NCBI GenBank assembly: GCA_027486755.1
Contig: JAIXOM010000033.1
Location: 1-64,000, forward strand
Source: Comamonadaceae bacterium
GTDB taxonomy: Bacteria; Pseudomonadota; Gammaproteobacteria; Burkholderiales; Burkholderiaceae_C
Reading direction: 5' to 3'
Length of the DNA stretch: 64,000 nucleotides
In this document: piece after piece, positions 32,614 through 43,068 of the stretch
Layout of the letters: every line of letters starts with the position of its first letter
Numbering within the stretch: the first letter of the stretch is position 1
Position numbers and translations under genes: made by a program
Notes under the pieces: generated by a model
What the model saw: the letters and a program-made list of their open reading frames with translations, nothing else
What the model was told of the DNA's origin: nothing
Databases searched by the model: none

Positions 32614-33725
32614 GGCAGGCTGTCCCTGGCTTGCGGCTGGGTCTGGTGAAGCTCGGGATCGGCCTGGCGCTCAACACTGCCCTGGCCTTCATGGCCGTCC
32701 TGACCCTCATTGCCTTCATGAGCTGCGCCGTACTCGGTCTCGAAAGCATCGGCCTGCAAGCCCTGCTCCTGCAAGTGGCGCACCATCACGCTCACACTGC
32801 CATGGGTGACGATGACGCGCTGCGCGCCGGTGGCCGCAATGGCCGACTGCAGACCAGGCCAATCGGCATGGTCGCTCAGGGCAAAGCCTGTATCCCAGCC
32901 AGCGCGCCGGCGCGCGCCGCGCAGCTGCATCCAGCCGCTGGCAAAGGCGGTGGACGCACTGCCCAGGCGCCGTAAAAGCGCCGGTGTGACCGCCTGAGGT
33001 GGCACCAGCACCAGCGCCCCGGCCCAGCCCTCGCGCCGGGCCTGCGCTGCGCTGGTCCAGCGCGACAGCGGCTTGGTGGCCGGCAGGCTCACCCCGGCTG
33101 CACGGTAGATGGCGTTGAGTGCTTCGATGCTCGGGTGTACCAAGATCGGTGCGATCTGTTCATCCAGCCCACTGAGCAGGCGCTGGGCTTTGCCCAGGCT
33201 GTAGCCCATGAGCACGCTGGCACAGTCTTGCGCCGCATTGGCCGCCCACCAGCGATTGATGGCAGCGAACAGCTGCTCGTCGTCGGCCCAGCGGTAGATT
33301 GGCAGGCCAAAGGTCGACTCGGTGATGAACACGTCGCATCGCACCGGCTCAAAGGGCGTGCAGGTGCGGTCGGCCGCGACCTTGTAATCGCCGCTGGCCA
33401 CCCAGACCTGCCCACCGTGCTCGAGCCGCACCTGGGCCGAGCCCAACACATGGCCGGCCGGATGCAAGGACAGGCCCACGCCGTGGTGGACGACGCGCTG
33501 ACCGTAGTCCAGGCCCATCAGGCTGATGGCGCCCAGGCGGGCGCGCAGCAGGCCCTCGGCACTGCGGGCGGCCAGGTAGTGCCCGTGACCGCGGCGGGCA
33601 TGGTCGGCATGGGCATGGGTGATGACCGCCCGCGCCACCGGTCGCCAGGGGTCAATATAGAAATCGCCCGCGGGGCAGTACAGGCCCTCGGGCCGCTGCA
33701 CGATGAGATCGGTGCTCTGGCGCAT
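32610..33725 (-). CDS. Ligase-associated DNA exonuclease (metallo-beta-lactamase/beta-CASP)
   Basis: The 371-residue protein has the metal motif THAHADHARRG, LHPAGHVLGSAQV, VASGDYK and ITESTFGLP, followed by beta-CASP residues with a late SDHADW. It is the SNM1-like nuclease often encoded with a DNA ligase. The last ~45 residues form a His/Glu/Gln/Gly-rich tail (HEGNEGQDGHEGQG) not expected in the family. It overlaps the ligase start by four bases and begins 6 bases after clsB stops. Confidence 0.92.
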   Translation of the reverse strand: MRQSTDLIVQRPEGLYCPAGDFYIDPWRPVARAVITHAHADHARRGHGHYLAARSAEGLLRARLGAISLMGLDYGQRVVHHGVGLSLHPAGHVLGSAQVRLEHGGQVWVASGDYKVAADRTCTPFEPVRCDVFITESTFGLPIYRWADDEQLFAAINRWWAANAAQDCASVLMGYSLGKAQRLLSGLDEQIAPILVHPSIEALNAIYRAAGVSLPATKPLSRWTSAAQARREGWAGALVLVPPQAVTPALLRRLGSASTAFASGWMQLRGARRRAGWDTGFALSDHADWPGLQSAIAATGAQRVIVTHGSVSVMVRHLQEQGLQADAFETEYGAAHEGNEGQDGHEGQGSVERQADPELHQTQPQARDSLP

Positions 33726-33731
33726 GGCAGC

Positions 33732-34943
33732 TCAGTAGCGGTGCCCGGTCACAAACAGGGCCAGGCGCATCAGCGCGTAAGCGAGCTTGTTCATCATGCG
33801 CTCGCGCCAGGGCCGGCGGCTGTACTCCAGCAGTTGCACACTGCGCCCATGACCAGTGATCGCCTGCTCCAGGCGAGATCGCAAGCTGGCTGCAAAGCGC
33901 TCATCCTCGATCACCACATTGGCCTCCCGCGCCAGCAGCAGGCTCAGGGGATCGAGGTTGGACGAGCCCACAGTGCTCCAGCGGCCGTCGATCACTGCCA
34001 CCTTGGCATGCAGAAAACTGGTGTCGTACTCATGCACCTCGACACCGGCCTGCAGCAAGTCCAGGTAGACCGAGCGCGCCGCGTGGTACTGCATAAAGTA
34101 TTCATACCGGCCTTGCAGCAGCAGACGCACCCGCACGCCCCGACCCGCCGCCTGGATGAGCGCGCGCCGCAGGCGCCCGCCCGGCAGGAAATAGGCGTTG
34201 GAGATCAGGATTTCCTCGCGCGCCTGGCCTATAGCCTTGCGGTAGGCGCGCTCAATGCGATTGCGAAACCGCAGGTTGTCGCGCAGCAGCAGCTGTGCCC
34301 GTCCCCCCGGCTTGAGGCGTTCACCCGGATGCAGGCTGCGCTGCGGGGATTCTCGCCAAACCTCCCAGGCGCGGCCGAGCTGGCGCTGGCGCACGCTGTC
34401 GCCGACCTCAACGCGCGCCCAAAGCAAAGCCATGGCCTGCGCCGCCTGCCACACCACCGGGCCTTCAAGCCGCACCGCAAAGTCAAAGCGCGGCGCCTGC
34501 AGCGCGCCATGGTTGGGGTCGTAGAGGTCGTCAAGCACGTTGATGCCGCCGCAAAAAAGCAGCCGCTCATCAATCACGCACAGCTTGCGGTGCAGCCTGC
34601 GCCAGTGGGCCGGCGCGAACAGCAGCCGCGCATAAGCCCAGGAGCGACCCAGCGGCGCAAAAACCCGCCACTGCACGCCAGCGCCCTGCAGCTGCGCCAA
34701 CCAGGGCGCCGGCAGATCGGGGGTACCCAGACCGTCGACCAGCACCTGCACCCTCACGCCGCGCTCGGCTGCGCGCATCAGGGCCTGCGCCACCAAGGCC
34801 CCCGCGCCATGAATATCGAAGATATAGGTCTCGAACTGAATGCTCTGACGGGCTGCGTCCACGGCCTCGATCAGGGCCGGGAACAGCTCCCTACCGCCTT
34901 GCAGCAGTTGGTAGTTTGCTCGGCGGGAGAGGTCATCAGGCAC
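33732..34943 (-). CDS. clsB: Cardiolipin synthase B-type phospholipase D protein
   Basis: The 403-residue protein starts with GTG (GAGAG seven bases upstream). It has two HKD motifs, HRKLCVIDERLLFCGGIN (~150) and HAKVAVIDGRWSTVGSSNLDP (~310), and lacks the N-terminal membrane helices of ClsA, as in ClsB. It would condense phospholipids into cardiolipin at the inner membrane. A short hairpin lies in its leader (34963-34990). It is the likely first gene of the run into the exonuclease and ligase genes. Confidence 0.9.
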   Translation of the reverse strand: MPDDLSRRANYQLLQGGRELFPALIEAVDAARQSIQFETYIFDIHGAGALVAQALMRAAERGVRVQVLVDGLGTPDLPAPWLAQLQGAGVQWRVFAPLGRSWAYARLLFAPAHWRRLHRKLCVIDERLLFCGGINVLDDLYDPNHGALQAPRFDFAVRLEGPVVWQAAQAMALLWARVEVGDSVRQRQLGRAWEVWRESPQRSLHPGERLKPGGRAQLLLRDNLRFRNRIERAYRKAIGQAREEILISNAYFLPGGRLRRALIQAAGRGVRVRLLLQGRYEYFMQYHAARSVYLDLLQAGVEVHEYDTSFLHAKVAVIDGRWSTVGSSNLDPLSLLLAREANVVIEDERFAASLRSRLEQAITGHGRSVQLLEYSRRPWRERMMNKLAYALMRLALFVTGHRY

Positions 34944-35020
34944 GGCGGAGCTCTCGGTGGTGGGGGCGTCGAGCCGCCAAGAGGCGGTCCGGCCTTTTCA
35001 TTGTGCCTGCGCCCTGCGGA

Positions 35021-35482
35021 TCAGCCGACATCGGCCTGCAGCGCAAAAAAGCGCGGCAGCATCAAGATGGCTTCCGCGTTCGAGGGCGAAAAGCAGGCAT
35101 CGGCCGCCTCGCGCCAATCAAGCCACTCAAAGGCAGTGTGCTCAGCGGGCGAGAGCACCACGGGCGTTCCCGCTGGCACGCACAAGCTCATCACATGCTC
35201 GGTGTTGTGGGTCACCTCCGGCGCGTAGCGGTGGCGCCAGGTGGGGTAGATCTCATAGACATTGCTCAGCTGCCAATCGCACAGCTGCTCGCGGCTGGCG
35301 CTGATGCCGGTTTCTTCGTGCACCTCGCGCAGCGCGGTATGCAGCAGGTCGACGTCGCCCTCGTCCTGCGAGCCGGTGACCGACTGCCAAAAGCCGGCTT
35401 GCTGCGCCCGCTCGATCAGCAGCACCTGACCCGCGGGCGTGTGAATCACCACCAGCACCGAAATCGGTCGCTTGTAGTTCAT
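35021..35482 (-). CDS. nudB: Dihydroneopterin triphosphate diphosphatase (Nudix)
   Basis: The 153-residue Nudix hydrolase has the box ending LREVHEETGIS after GSQDEGD; the first Glu of the classical box is Asp here. YKRPISVLVVIHTPAGQVLLIER and FWQSVTGS are typical of NudB, as is THNTEHVMSLCVP. It removes pyrophosphate from the FolE product. It follows aspS by 42 bases on the same strand, a conserved pairing in betaproteobacteria. Confidence 0.92.
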   Translation of the reverse strand: MNYKRPISVLVVIHTPAGQVLLIERAQQAGFWQSVTGSQDEGDVDLLHTALREVHEETGISASREQLCDWQLSNVYEIYPTWRHRYAPEVTHNTEHVMSLCVPAGTPVVLSPAEHTAFEWLDWREAADACFSPSNAEAILMLPRFFALQADVG

Positions 35483-35524
35483 GGCGCTAGGTGCGGGAGC
35501 CCGGCCCGCCAGGCAGAGCGGGCC

Positions 35525-37339
<1,815 letters not shown>

Positions 37340-37351
37340 AAACACTCGCAG

Positions 37352-37378
37352 TGAAAAAACGCGCCCTCCGGGCGCGGG
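37352..37378 (-). terminator. Rho-independent terminator after the DUF502 gene
   Basis: On the minus strand CGCGCCC, loop GGA, GGGCGCG (37360-37376) is followed by TTTTTT. It sits between the DUF502 stop and the aspS start, separating the two minus-strand units. Confidence 0.88.
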
Positions 37379-37384
37379 AAAAAC

Positions 37385-37996
37385 TCAGTGGGGCTTGCTG
37401 GGCGCAGGCGACACGACACCCATGGAGATGACATAGGTCAGCGCTTCATCGACCGTCATCGCCAACTCGACGCAGTCGCTGCGCTTGAGCATTACAAAAT
37501 AACCGCCGGTCGGGTTGGGCGTGGTGGGCACATAGACGCTCAGGTACTCATCGCCCAAATGGGTCAGTACGTCGCCACCAGGCGTGCCGGTCTGAAACGC
37601 GATGGTCCACACCCCAGGCCTGGGCCACTGCACCAGCAAGGCCTTGCGAAAGGCATTGCCGTTTTCAGAAAACAGGGTGTCGGAGACCTGCTTGACACTT
37701 GAATAAATGGACCGCACGATGGGAATGCGCCCGAGCAGCGCGTTCCACCAGGACAGCAAGCGCCGGCCCATGAAGTTGCTGGCGATGGCACCAATGAGCA
37801 ACACGATCAGCAAAGCCAGTAAGACGCCAAAGCCGGGGATATGTATGCCCAACAGCCGATCAGGCTGCCATTGCGCAGGCAGAATCTGCAGGGTCTGATC
37901 GAGCGTGCCGATCACCCAGTTGAGAACCCAGACCGTGATGATCAGGGGTACCAAAACCAGCAGGCCAGCCAGCAGCCAGCGTCGGATGGCGGCCAT
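37385..37996 (-). CDS. DUF502 inner-membrane protein
   Basis: The 203-residue protein has two transmembrane segments (WLLAGLLVLVPLIITVWVLNWVIG and GFGVLLALLIVLLIGAIASNF). The conserved IPIVRSIYSSVKQVSDTLF and FRKALLVQWPRPGVWTIAFQTG follow, as does PTTPNPTGGYF. The family has no established function. Its ATG shares one base with the stop of the FmdB-type gene (TGATG). Confidence 0.9.
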   Translation of the reverse strand: MAAIRRWLLAGLLVLVPLIITVWVLNWVIGTLDQTLQILPAQWQPDRLLGIHIPGFGVLLALLIVLLIGAIASNFMGRRLLSWWNALLGRIPIVRSIYSSVKQVSDTLFSENGNAFRKALLVQWPRPGVWTIAFQTGTPGGDVLTHLGDEYLSVYVPTTPNPTGGYFVMLKRSDCVELAMTVDEALTYVISMGVVSPAPSKPH

Positions 37997-38337
37997 CAGT
38001 CGGCCTTGGCCGCAGTAGTTGCGGCGGGAGCGGGAGCGGGCGCGGCCGCGGGTGCGGGAGCCGGCGCTGCGCTGGCGCCTTCGGCGGCGGGGGAGGCAGC
38101 GGTCGGCTTGTCAGACTTGTCCTCGCCCACAGACTCAGACCCAGCCCCGCTGGATCCACCCCGAAAATCGGTCACATACCAGCCCGAGCCCTTGAGCTGA
38201 AAACCTGCCGCAGTGACCTGCTTTTGAAAACTGGCCGCACAGCACTGCGGACACTGGCTCAGAGGCTCATCCGAAATCTTTTGCAAAACGTCCTTGCTGT
38301 GCCCGCAGGACGTACATTTGTAAGCGTAGATAGGCAT
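37996..38337 (-). CDS. FmdB-type zinc-ribbon protein
   Basis: From the ATG at 38337 the protein is 113 residues. It has MPIYAYKCTSCGHSKDVLQK and a second knuckle CPQC, forming the FmdB/CxxC_SSSS zinc ribbon. LKGSGWYVTDFRG follows. The C-terminal ~45 residues are a low-complexity Ala/Pro tail. It precedes DUF502 and aspS in a conserved order. Confidence 0.9.
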   Translation of the reverse strand: MPIYAYKCTSCGHSKDVLQKISDEPLSQCPQCCAASFQKQVTAAGFQLKGSGWYVTDFRGGSSGAGSESVGEDKSDKPTAASPAAEGASAAPAPAPAAAPAPAPAATTAAKAD

Positions 38338-38480
38338 GTCGTTGGTGCCGATGGATGAAGGCCTGAACCGGGCAGATGGCCTGCAGGCGGCCAAGCCCCG
38401 CTCGACCGGGAAAAACCCGCAATTATAGGCAAGGGGCCTGCCTGCGCCCAAGCTTGGGGCCTCTGCCAAACCGCCAGCGA

Positions 38481-40034
38481 TCAGAAGTGACCGCTGGCCG
38501 AAATGAAAGCCATGACCACCAGGCCCAGAAGAAAGCCGACCGCACCATAGACCAGGCCTTGCAGGAGCCGGTTGGTGCGGCGCTGCTCGACCAGGAGTTC
38601 ATCGAGGCCACGCGGGGCGTTGGTGGCGGACCGGCCCAGATACTGGTGCAGCAGGCGGGGCAGCGCCGGCAGCAGCTTGGCATACATCGGCGCCTCTGCC
38701 TTGAGCTGCGCCCACAAGCGGGCTGGGCCGACCTGCTCGACCATCCACTTTTCCAGAAAGGGCTTGGCAGTGCTCCACAGGTCCAGATCGGGGTCCAGAT
38801 CGCGCCCCAGGCCCTCGATGTTGAGCAGGGTCTTTTGCAGCAAGACCAGCTGCGGCTGAATCTCCACCTGAAAGCGCCGAGAGGTCTGAAACAGGCGCAT
38901 CAGCACCAGACCCAGGGAAATTTCCTTGAGCGGCCGGTCAAAGTAAGGCTCGCAGACCGAGCGTATCGCCGCCTCCAGCGCATCGACCCGGGTGCCGGCC
39001 GGCACCCAGCCAGACTCCAGGTGCAGCTCGGCGACCCGCTTGTAGTCGCGCCGGAAGAAGGCGGTGAAGTTTTGCGCCAGGTATTCCTTATCGACCTCGG
39101 TGAGCGTGCCCACGATGCCAAAGTCCAAGGAGATGTAGCGCCCAAAGGTGTCCGGCTCCAGGCTGACCTGAATATTGCCCGGGTGCATGTCGGCATGGAA
39201 AAAACCGTCACGAAACACCTGGGTGAAGAAAATCGTCACGCCATCTCTGGCCAGCTTCTTGATGTCAACCCCGGCCTCGCGCAGACGCTGCACCTGGTTG
39301 ATCGGCACGCCTTTCATGCGCTCCATCACCAGCACATCCGGGGTGCAGTAGTCCCACACCATCTCCGGAATCAGCACCAGGTTCATGCCCTGCATATTGC
39401 GGCGCAGCTGCGCGGCGTTCGAGGCCTCGCGCAGCAGGTCGAGCTCGTCGTGCAGATAGGTGTCAAACTCGGCCACCACCTCCCGCGGCTTGAGCCGCTT
39501 GCCGTCGGCCGACAGTCGCTCGACCCAGCCGGCCATCATATGCATCAGGGCCAGGTCTTTTTCGATGACGCCCAGCATGCCCGGGCGCAGCACCTTGACC
39601 GCCACCTCGCGCCCACCCGGCAAGGTGGCAAAGTGGACCTGGGCGATCGAAGCACTGGCCACCGGCACGCGTTCGAAGGACGCGAAAATCTGGTCGAGGG
39701 GACGGCCGAAGGACTTTTCGATAATGCCCACGGCCAGCGCCGATTCAAAAGGCGGTACCCGGTCCTGTAAGCGCGCCAGTTGATCGGCCAGATCGGCCGG
39801 CAACAAGTCCCGACGGGTCGACAGCACCTGGCCGAACTTGACGAAGATCGGCCCCAGGCTCTCCAGCGCCATGCGCAGACGCTCGCCACGCGGGGCGCTC
39901 AGATCACGACCGATCGAAACGATGCGAATCAGGTGGCGCAGGCCAGGCCGCCGAAAGCTTGACAGCAGCAGCTCGTCCAGGCCGTAGCGCAGAACGATCC
40001 AGACGATAAAGAAACCGCGAAACAGCCGACTCAT
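38481..40034 (-). CDS. ubiB: Ubiquinone biosynthesis atypical kinase UbiB
   Basis: The 517-residue protein has the KxGQ motif in [17 protein letters not shown], the Ala-rich loop [14 protein letters not shown], invariant Lys in VAVKVLRPG, ExD in [10 protein letters not shown], and the catalytic HADMHPGN. Two transmembrane helices close the C-terminus. It is an ADCK/COQ8-type ATPase supporting the ubiquinone biosynthetic complex. It overlaps ubiJ by four bases. Confidence 0.96.
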   Translation of the reverse strand: MSRLFRGFFIVWIVLRYGLDELLLSSFRRPGLRHLIRIVSIGRDLSAPRGERLRMALESLGPIFVKFGQVLSTRRDLLPADLADQLARLQDRVPPFESALAVGIIEKSFGRPLDQIFASFERVPVASASIAQVHFATLPGGREVAVKVLRPGMLGVIEKDLALMHMMAGWVERLSADGKRLKPREVVAEFDTYLHDELDLLREASNAAQLRRNMQGMNLVLIPEMVWDYCTPDVLVMERMKGVPINQVQRLREAGVDIKKLARDGVTIFFTQVFRDGFFHADMHPGNIQVSLEPDTFGRYISLDFGIVGTLTEVDKEYLAQNFTAFFRRDYKRVAELHLESGWVPAGTRVDALEAAIRSVCEPYFDRPLKEISLGLVLMRLFQTSRRFQVEIQPQLVLLQKTLLNIEGLGRDLDPDLDLWSTAKPFLEKWMVEQVGPARLWAQLKAEAPMYAKLLPALPRLLHQYLGRSATNAPRGLDELLVEQRRTNRLLQGLVYGAVGFLLGLVVMAFISASGHF

Positions 40035-40591
40035 GCGCCCGCCCCGACGCCGCCAGCGCTAGGCTGGCCGCCTGCAGCCCGTTCCATGAAAGGCCGCAGG
40101 GCCTGCAACAGGCGGCGGCCAGCGTCGGCCAGGGCATGAGCAGGCACGTCACCTAACACCCGGGCCAGATCGTCCTCGACATCCCAGCGCAGGTTATCGG
40201 CCAGCCAGGCCATCTCGGCGGCCAGCTGCACATCGCCCTCGATTTGTACCGGCGGACGCTCGCCCTGCAGCAGCAGCCGCAGACATTGCGCCGGGCTCTG
40301 ACCATCGAGCGAGAGCACCAGGTCGGGAGCGCGTTCAGCGCTAGCGCGCTCGAACAGACCCGCCGGCGTAATGCGCCACTGCAATTGCAGGCGGCTCCAG
40401 CGCAGCTCCATCACCCCCCCCTGCCTGCGTGCCAGGCGGCCATGGGCCTCGGGCTCCTGTAAAAGAATATGGTTGACCAGAAGGAGTAGACGCAACTGCG
40501 CCTCATCGGCCAGCCACTGCGGCGGCTGCAGGCGATCCGCAGCGCCCTGGGCCAAGGATTCCAGCCAAAAGAAAGGGGACGTGTTATTCAT
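40031..40591 (-). CDS. ubiJ: Ubiquinone biosynthesis accessory factor UbiJ (SCP2-like)
   Basis: The 186-residue protein has an SCP2-like lipid-binding domain ([21 protein letters not shown] and [33 protein letters not shown] in the family pattern). It organises the soluble ubiquinone-synthesis complex with UbiK. Placement directly before ubiB with a 4-base overlap supports the name. The ATG sits at the loop edge of a perfect 8-pair hairpin (see separate entry). Confidence 0.87.
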   Translation of the reverse strand: MNNTSPFFWLESLAQGAADRLQPPQWLADEAQLRLLLLVNHILLQEPEAHGRLARRQGGVMELRWSRLQLQWRITPAGLFERASAERAPDLVLSLDGQSPAQCLRLLLQGERPPVQIEGDVQLAAEMAWLADNLRWDVEDDLARVLGDVPAHALADAGRRLLQALRPFMERAAGGQPSAGGVGAGA

Positions 40592-40599
40592 ACGTCCCC
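40575..40599 (-). promoter_or_regulatory. Hairpin enclosing the ubiJ start codon
   Basis: On the minus strand GGGGACGT (40599-40592 complement) and ACGTCCCC form a perfect 8-pair stem around a 9-base loop that opens with the ubiJ ATG. The only Shine-Dalgarno-like bases (GGGGA) are inside the 5' arm. If formed in the mRNA, the hairpin would hide the ribosome-binding site. Confidence 0.5.
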
Positions 40600-40737
40600 G
40601 ATTTTGACGGATAAACCCGCCTGTGGCTGCCTGTGCCTGCCCTCACCCTTCAGAACCCAAGCGCAAGGGCTAGCTCGGCAAGCGGTAAGCCAAAACCGCT
40701 GCGCCAAGCTGCAGCAGCAGGCCGGCGCGTTGGCGCG

Positions 40738-41703
40738 TTACTGCAAGGCCTGCACGCCCGCCACCAGCCAGCCACCGGCAGCATGACGCGGCTTGGTCAT
40801 GTTCCAGACCTCGCGGAAGGGGCTGGGCCCGGCCGATTGGTCTTCACGGATCATGCCGGAGAACTCGACACTGGCCATGTACACATCTTCGAGTTCTTCG
40901 ATGCCTAGCAACTTGGCGTCCAGAGAAAGCACTTCGGTCTGGTTGACCGTGCCGCCAGTATGGCTCTCGCGATCGGCCAACTGGGCCTGAATCTGGGTGA
41001 GCATGTCGTCGGTCATCATGGCGCGCAGCGCCCCAATGTCCGAGCGGTCCCAGGCACCCTGCAGCGAAACGAAATTGGTCTTGGCCGCAGCCAGGAAGCC
41101 AGCCACATCAAAATCGGCGGGCACACCCCAGGACGACTGCGGGCCAGTCAGGGCAGAGCCGATCATCGAACCGGTGCTGCCGGCGGCGGCCGAGCTGTCA
41201 AAGGCGGTGCCAGGACGCTCCCAAGGGCGAGCCGAGGCGTCATTGCCCACATTGTTCGGGCTGTACTGTGCCGGTGCGGTGGCAGCGCCAGCACCCTGCC
41301 AGGCGAAGGGAGCGGCCTGCCCCTGAGCCTGACGCGAGCTGCGCAGCTTGCGCATGACCAGACCGACCACCACGACCACGGCCAGCGCAATCAGGGCAAA
41401 CATCATGAACTGCGCCAGACCTTCGCCCATGCCCAGACTGTGAGCCAACCAGGCCAGGCCCAAGCCGGCAGCCAAGCCGCCGAGCATCGCGCCCCAAGGC
41501 TTCTTGGGCGCAGCCGCAGCGGGTGCGGCCGCAGGCGACGGCGCCGGCTGAGCCGCTGGTGCCGCTGAGTCACGCTGCGTCACATTGGAAGACTGCTTAC
41601 CCACCGATTTACCACCCGCCATGCGCTTGGCCTGAGCGTCGGTGCCAGCCAGAGCCAAAGTCAAGGTCAAAACACCAGCCATCAAGGCAGACCAGATTTT
41701 CAT
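40738..41703 (-). CDS. Tim44-domain membrane protein
   Basis: The 321-residue protein has a signal or first helix (LMAGVLTLTLALAGTDAQA), an Ala/Pro-rich linker, a glycine-rich membrane region (WGAMLGGLAAGLGLAWLAHSLGMG, MMFALIALAVVVVVGLVM) and a C-terminal Tim44-like domain (~190-321). It resembles the TIM44-like proteins found between ubiJ and ubiE in Burkholderiales. Function unknown. The 146 bases between it and ubiJ hold nothing recognisable apart from the ubiJ hairpin. Confidence 0.87.
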   Translation of the reverse strand: MKIWSALMAGVLTLTLALAGTDAQAKRMAGGKSVGKQSSNVTQRDSAAPAAQPAPSPAAAPAAAAPKKPWGAMLGGLAAGLGLAWLAHSLGMGEGLAQFMMFALIALAVVVVVGLVMRKLRSSRQAQGQAAPFAWQGAGAATAPAQYSPNNVGNDASARPWERPGTAFDSSAAAGSTGSMIGSALTGPQSSWGVPADFDVAGFLAAAKTNFVSLQGAWDRSDIGALRAMMTDDMLTQIQAQLADRESHTGGTVNQTEVLSLDAKLLGIEELEDVYMASVEFSGMIREDQSAGPSPFREVWNMTKPRHAAGGWLVAGVQALQ

Positions 41704-41783
41704 GATGTGTTCCTCTTCAAAGATCTTTTAGTATGACCGAAGGAGCCGCGAGACTTTTGATGATCCCGAATGCCCCTATTGTT

Positions 41784-42515
41784 TCAACACTTCATTCCAA
41801 TATGCAAGGCAACCATGCCGCCAGTGAGGTTGTGGTAGTCCACATGGCCAAAACCGCCTTGCTGTATCAGGGCCTTGAGCGCTTCCTGGTCCGGGTGCAT
41901 GCGTATCGATTCGGCCAGGTAGCGGTAGCTCGCTTCGTCGCGAGCAACGAAGCGGCCCAATTGGGGCAAGACCTTGAAGGAATACCAGTCATAGAGCTTT
42001 TCCAGCGGCGGCGCCACCCGGGAAAACTCTAGCACCAACAAACGACCGCCGGGCTTGAGCACTCTGTGCATCTCAGCCAGAGCCTGATCCTTGTGGGTCA
42101 TATTGCGCAGGCCAAAGGCCACCGTCACCCGGTCAAACTGCCCATCGGCAAAAGGCAGGGACTCGGCGTCGCAAACTGCGGTAGGCAAAACCACGCCTGC
42201 ATCGAGCAGCCGGTTGCGTCCTTCGCTGAGCATGGCCGCATTGATGTCGGTATGCACCACCCGCCCCTGCGGGCCAACCTTGGGCGCAAAAGCCAGGGCC
42301 AGATCACCGGTGCCGCCGGCAATATCGAGCACTGACATGCCGGGCCTGACGTCGGCCACCATCACCGCATAGGCCTTCCAAGCCCGATGCAGGCCGCCCG
42401 ACATCAGGTCGTTCATCAGATCGTAGTTGGACGCCACCGAGTCAAAAACGCCGCGCACCCGACGGGCCTTTTCGCGCTCGTCGACCGTCTCAAAACCGAA
42501 ATGCGTGGTGCTCAT
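41784..42515 (-). CDS. ubiE: Ubiquinone/menaquinone C-methyltransferase UbiE
   Basis: The 243-residue class I SAM methyltransferase has [18 protein letters not shown] (SAM loop), [49 protein letters not shown] and the UbiE-specific [14 protein letters not shown]. It methylates the quinone ring carbon. It belongs with ubiB and ubiJ nearby in one directional run. Confidence 0.97.
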   Translation of the reverse strand: MSTTHFGFETVDEREKARRVRGVFDSVASNYDLMNDLMSGGLHRAWKAYAVMVADVRPGMSVLDIAGGTGDLALAFAPKVGPQGRVVHTDINAAMLSEGRNRLLDAGVVLPTAVCDAESLPFADGQFDRVTVAFGLRNMTHKDQALAEMHRVLKPGGRLLVLEFSRVAPPLEKLYDWYSFKVLPQLGRFVARDEASYRYLAESIRMHPDQEALKALIQQGGFGHVDYHNLTGGMVALHIGMKC

Positions 42516-42597
42516 GGGCTGACTTTCAGGGGTTGCTCAATTGTAGGGAGCGCGCGCAGCGGCTGCCGGCCTGCCTCGGCAGCTTCCCAAGCCCGGC

Positions 42598-43020
42598 TCA
42601 ATGCCCGCCGCAGGAACCGCTGGACTGCCCGCGGGCGCCGCCCATAGGGGCATCCCGGTCCACCCCGGCCACCTGCAGGCGCTGCAGGTAATGACCCCAC
42701 AACTGCTGCTGATCGCGGCCCAAGGCATACAGATAAGGCCAGGTGTAGAGGCCACTGTCGTGGCCGTCTGAAAACCGCGGCTTGACCGCATAGTGCCCCA
42801 CCGGCTCGATGTCTTCAATACGGACCTCGCGCTTGCCGGTCTGCAGCACTTCCTGGCCAGGGCCATGGCCCTGCACCTCGGCCGAAGGCGAGTAGATGCG
42901 CAAGAGCTCAAAAGGAATCCGAAAGCTGGCACCGTCCGAGAAACTGACCTCTAACTGCCGAGACTGCCCATGTACCGTCAGCGCGGTGGGCGTGGGTGAG
43001 TTGGGTTCCAGGCCGGCCAT
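42598..43020 (-). CDS. DUF971 protein
   Basis: The 140-residue protein shows the DUF971 fold: LTVHGQSRQLEVSFSDGASFRIPFELLRIYSPSAEV, then VRIEDIEPVGHYAVKPRFSDGHDSGLYTW. This resembles the N-terminal domain of gamma-butyrobetaine hydroxylase. In other species it is associated with Fe-S or metal metabolism, but no activity is proven. It lies 82 bases upstream of ubiE. Confidence 0.88.
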   Translation of the reverse strand: MAGLEPNSPTPTALTVHGQSRQLEVSFSDGASFRIPFELLRIYSPSAEVQGHGPGQEVLQTGKREVRIEDIEPVGHYAVKPRFSDGHDSGLYTWPYLYALGRDQQQLWGHYLQRLQVAGVDRDAPMGGARGQSSGSCGGH

Positions 43021-43068
43021 GGTCTTCGACGGGAGATGCTCAATTCACGTCGGAGAAACAAGCCGTCC

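Noticed and set aside
33135..35228. 697-codon plus-strand frame
   Set aside because: It spans three minus-strand genes with catalytic motifs (exonuclease, clsB, nudB) and has no recognisable domain.
38376..39770. 464-codon plus-strand frame
   Set aside because: It is antisense to ubiB and has no domain.
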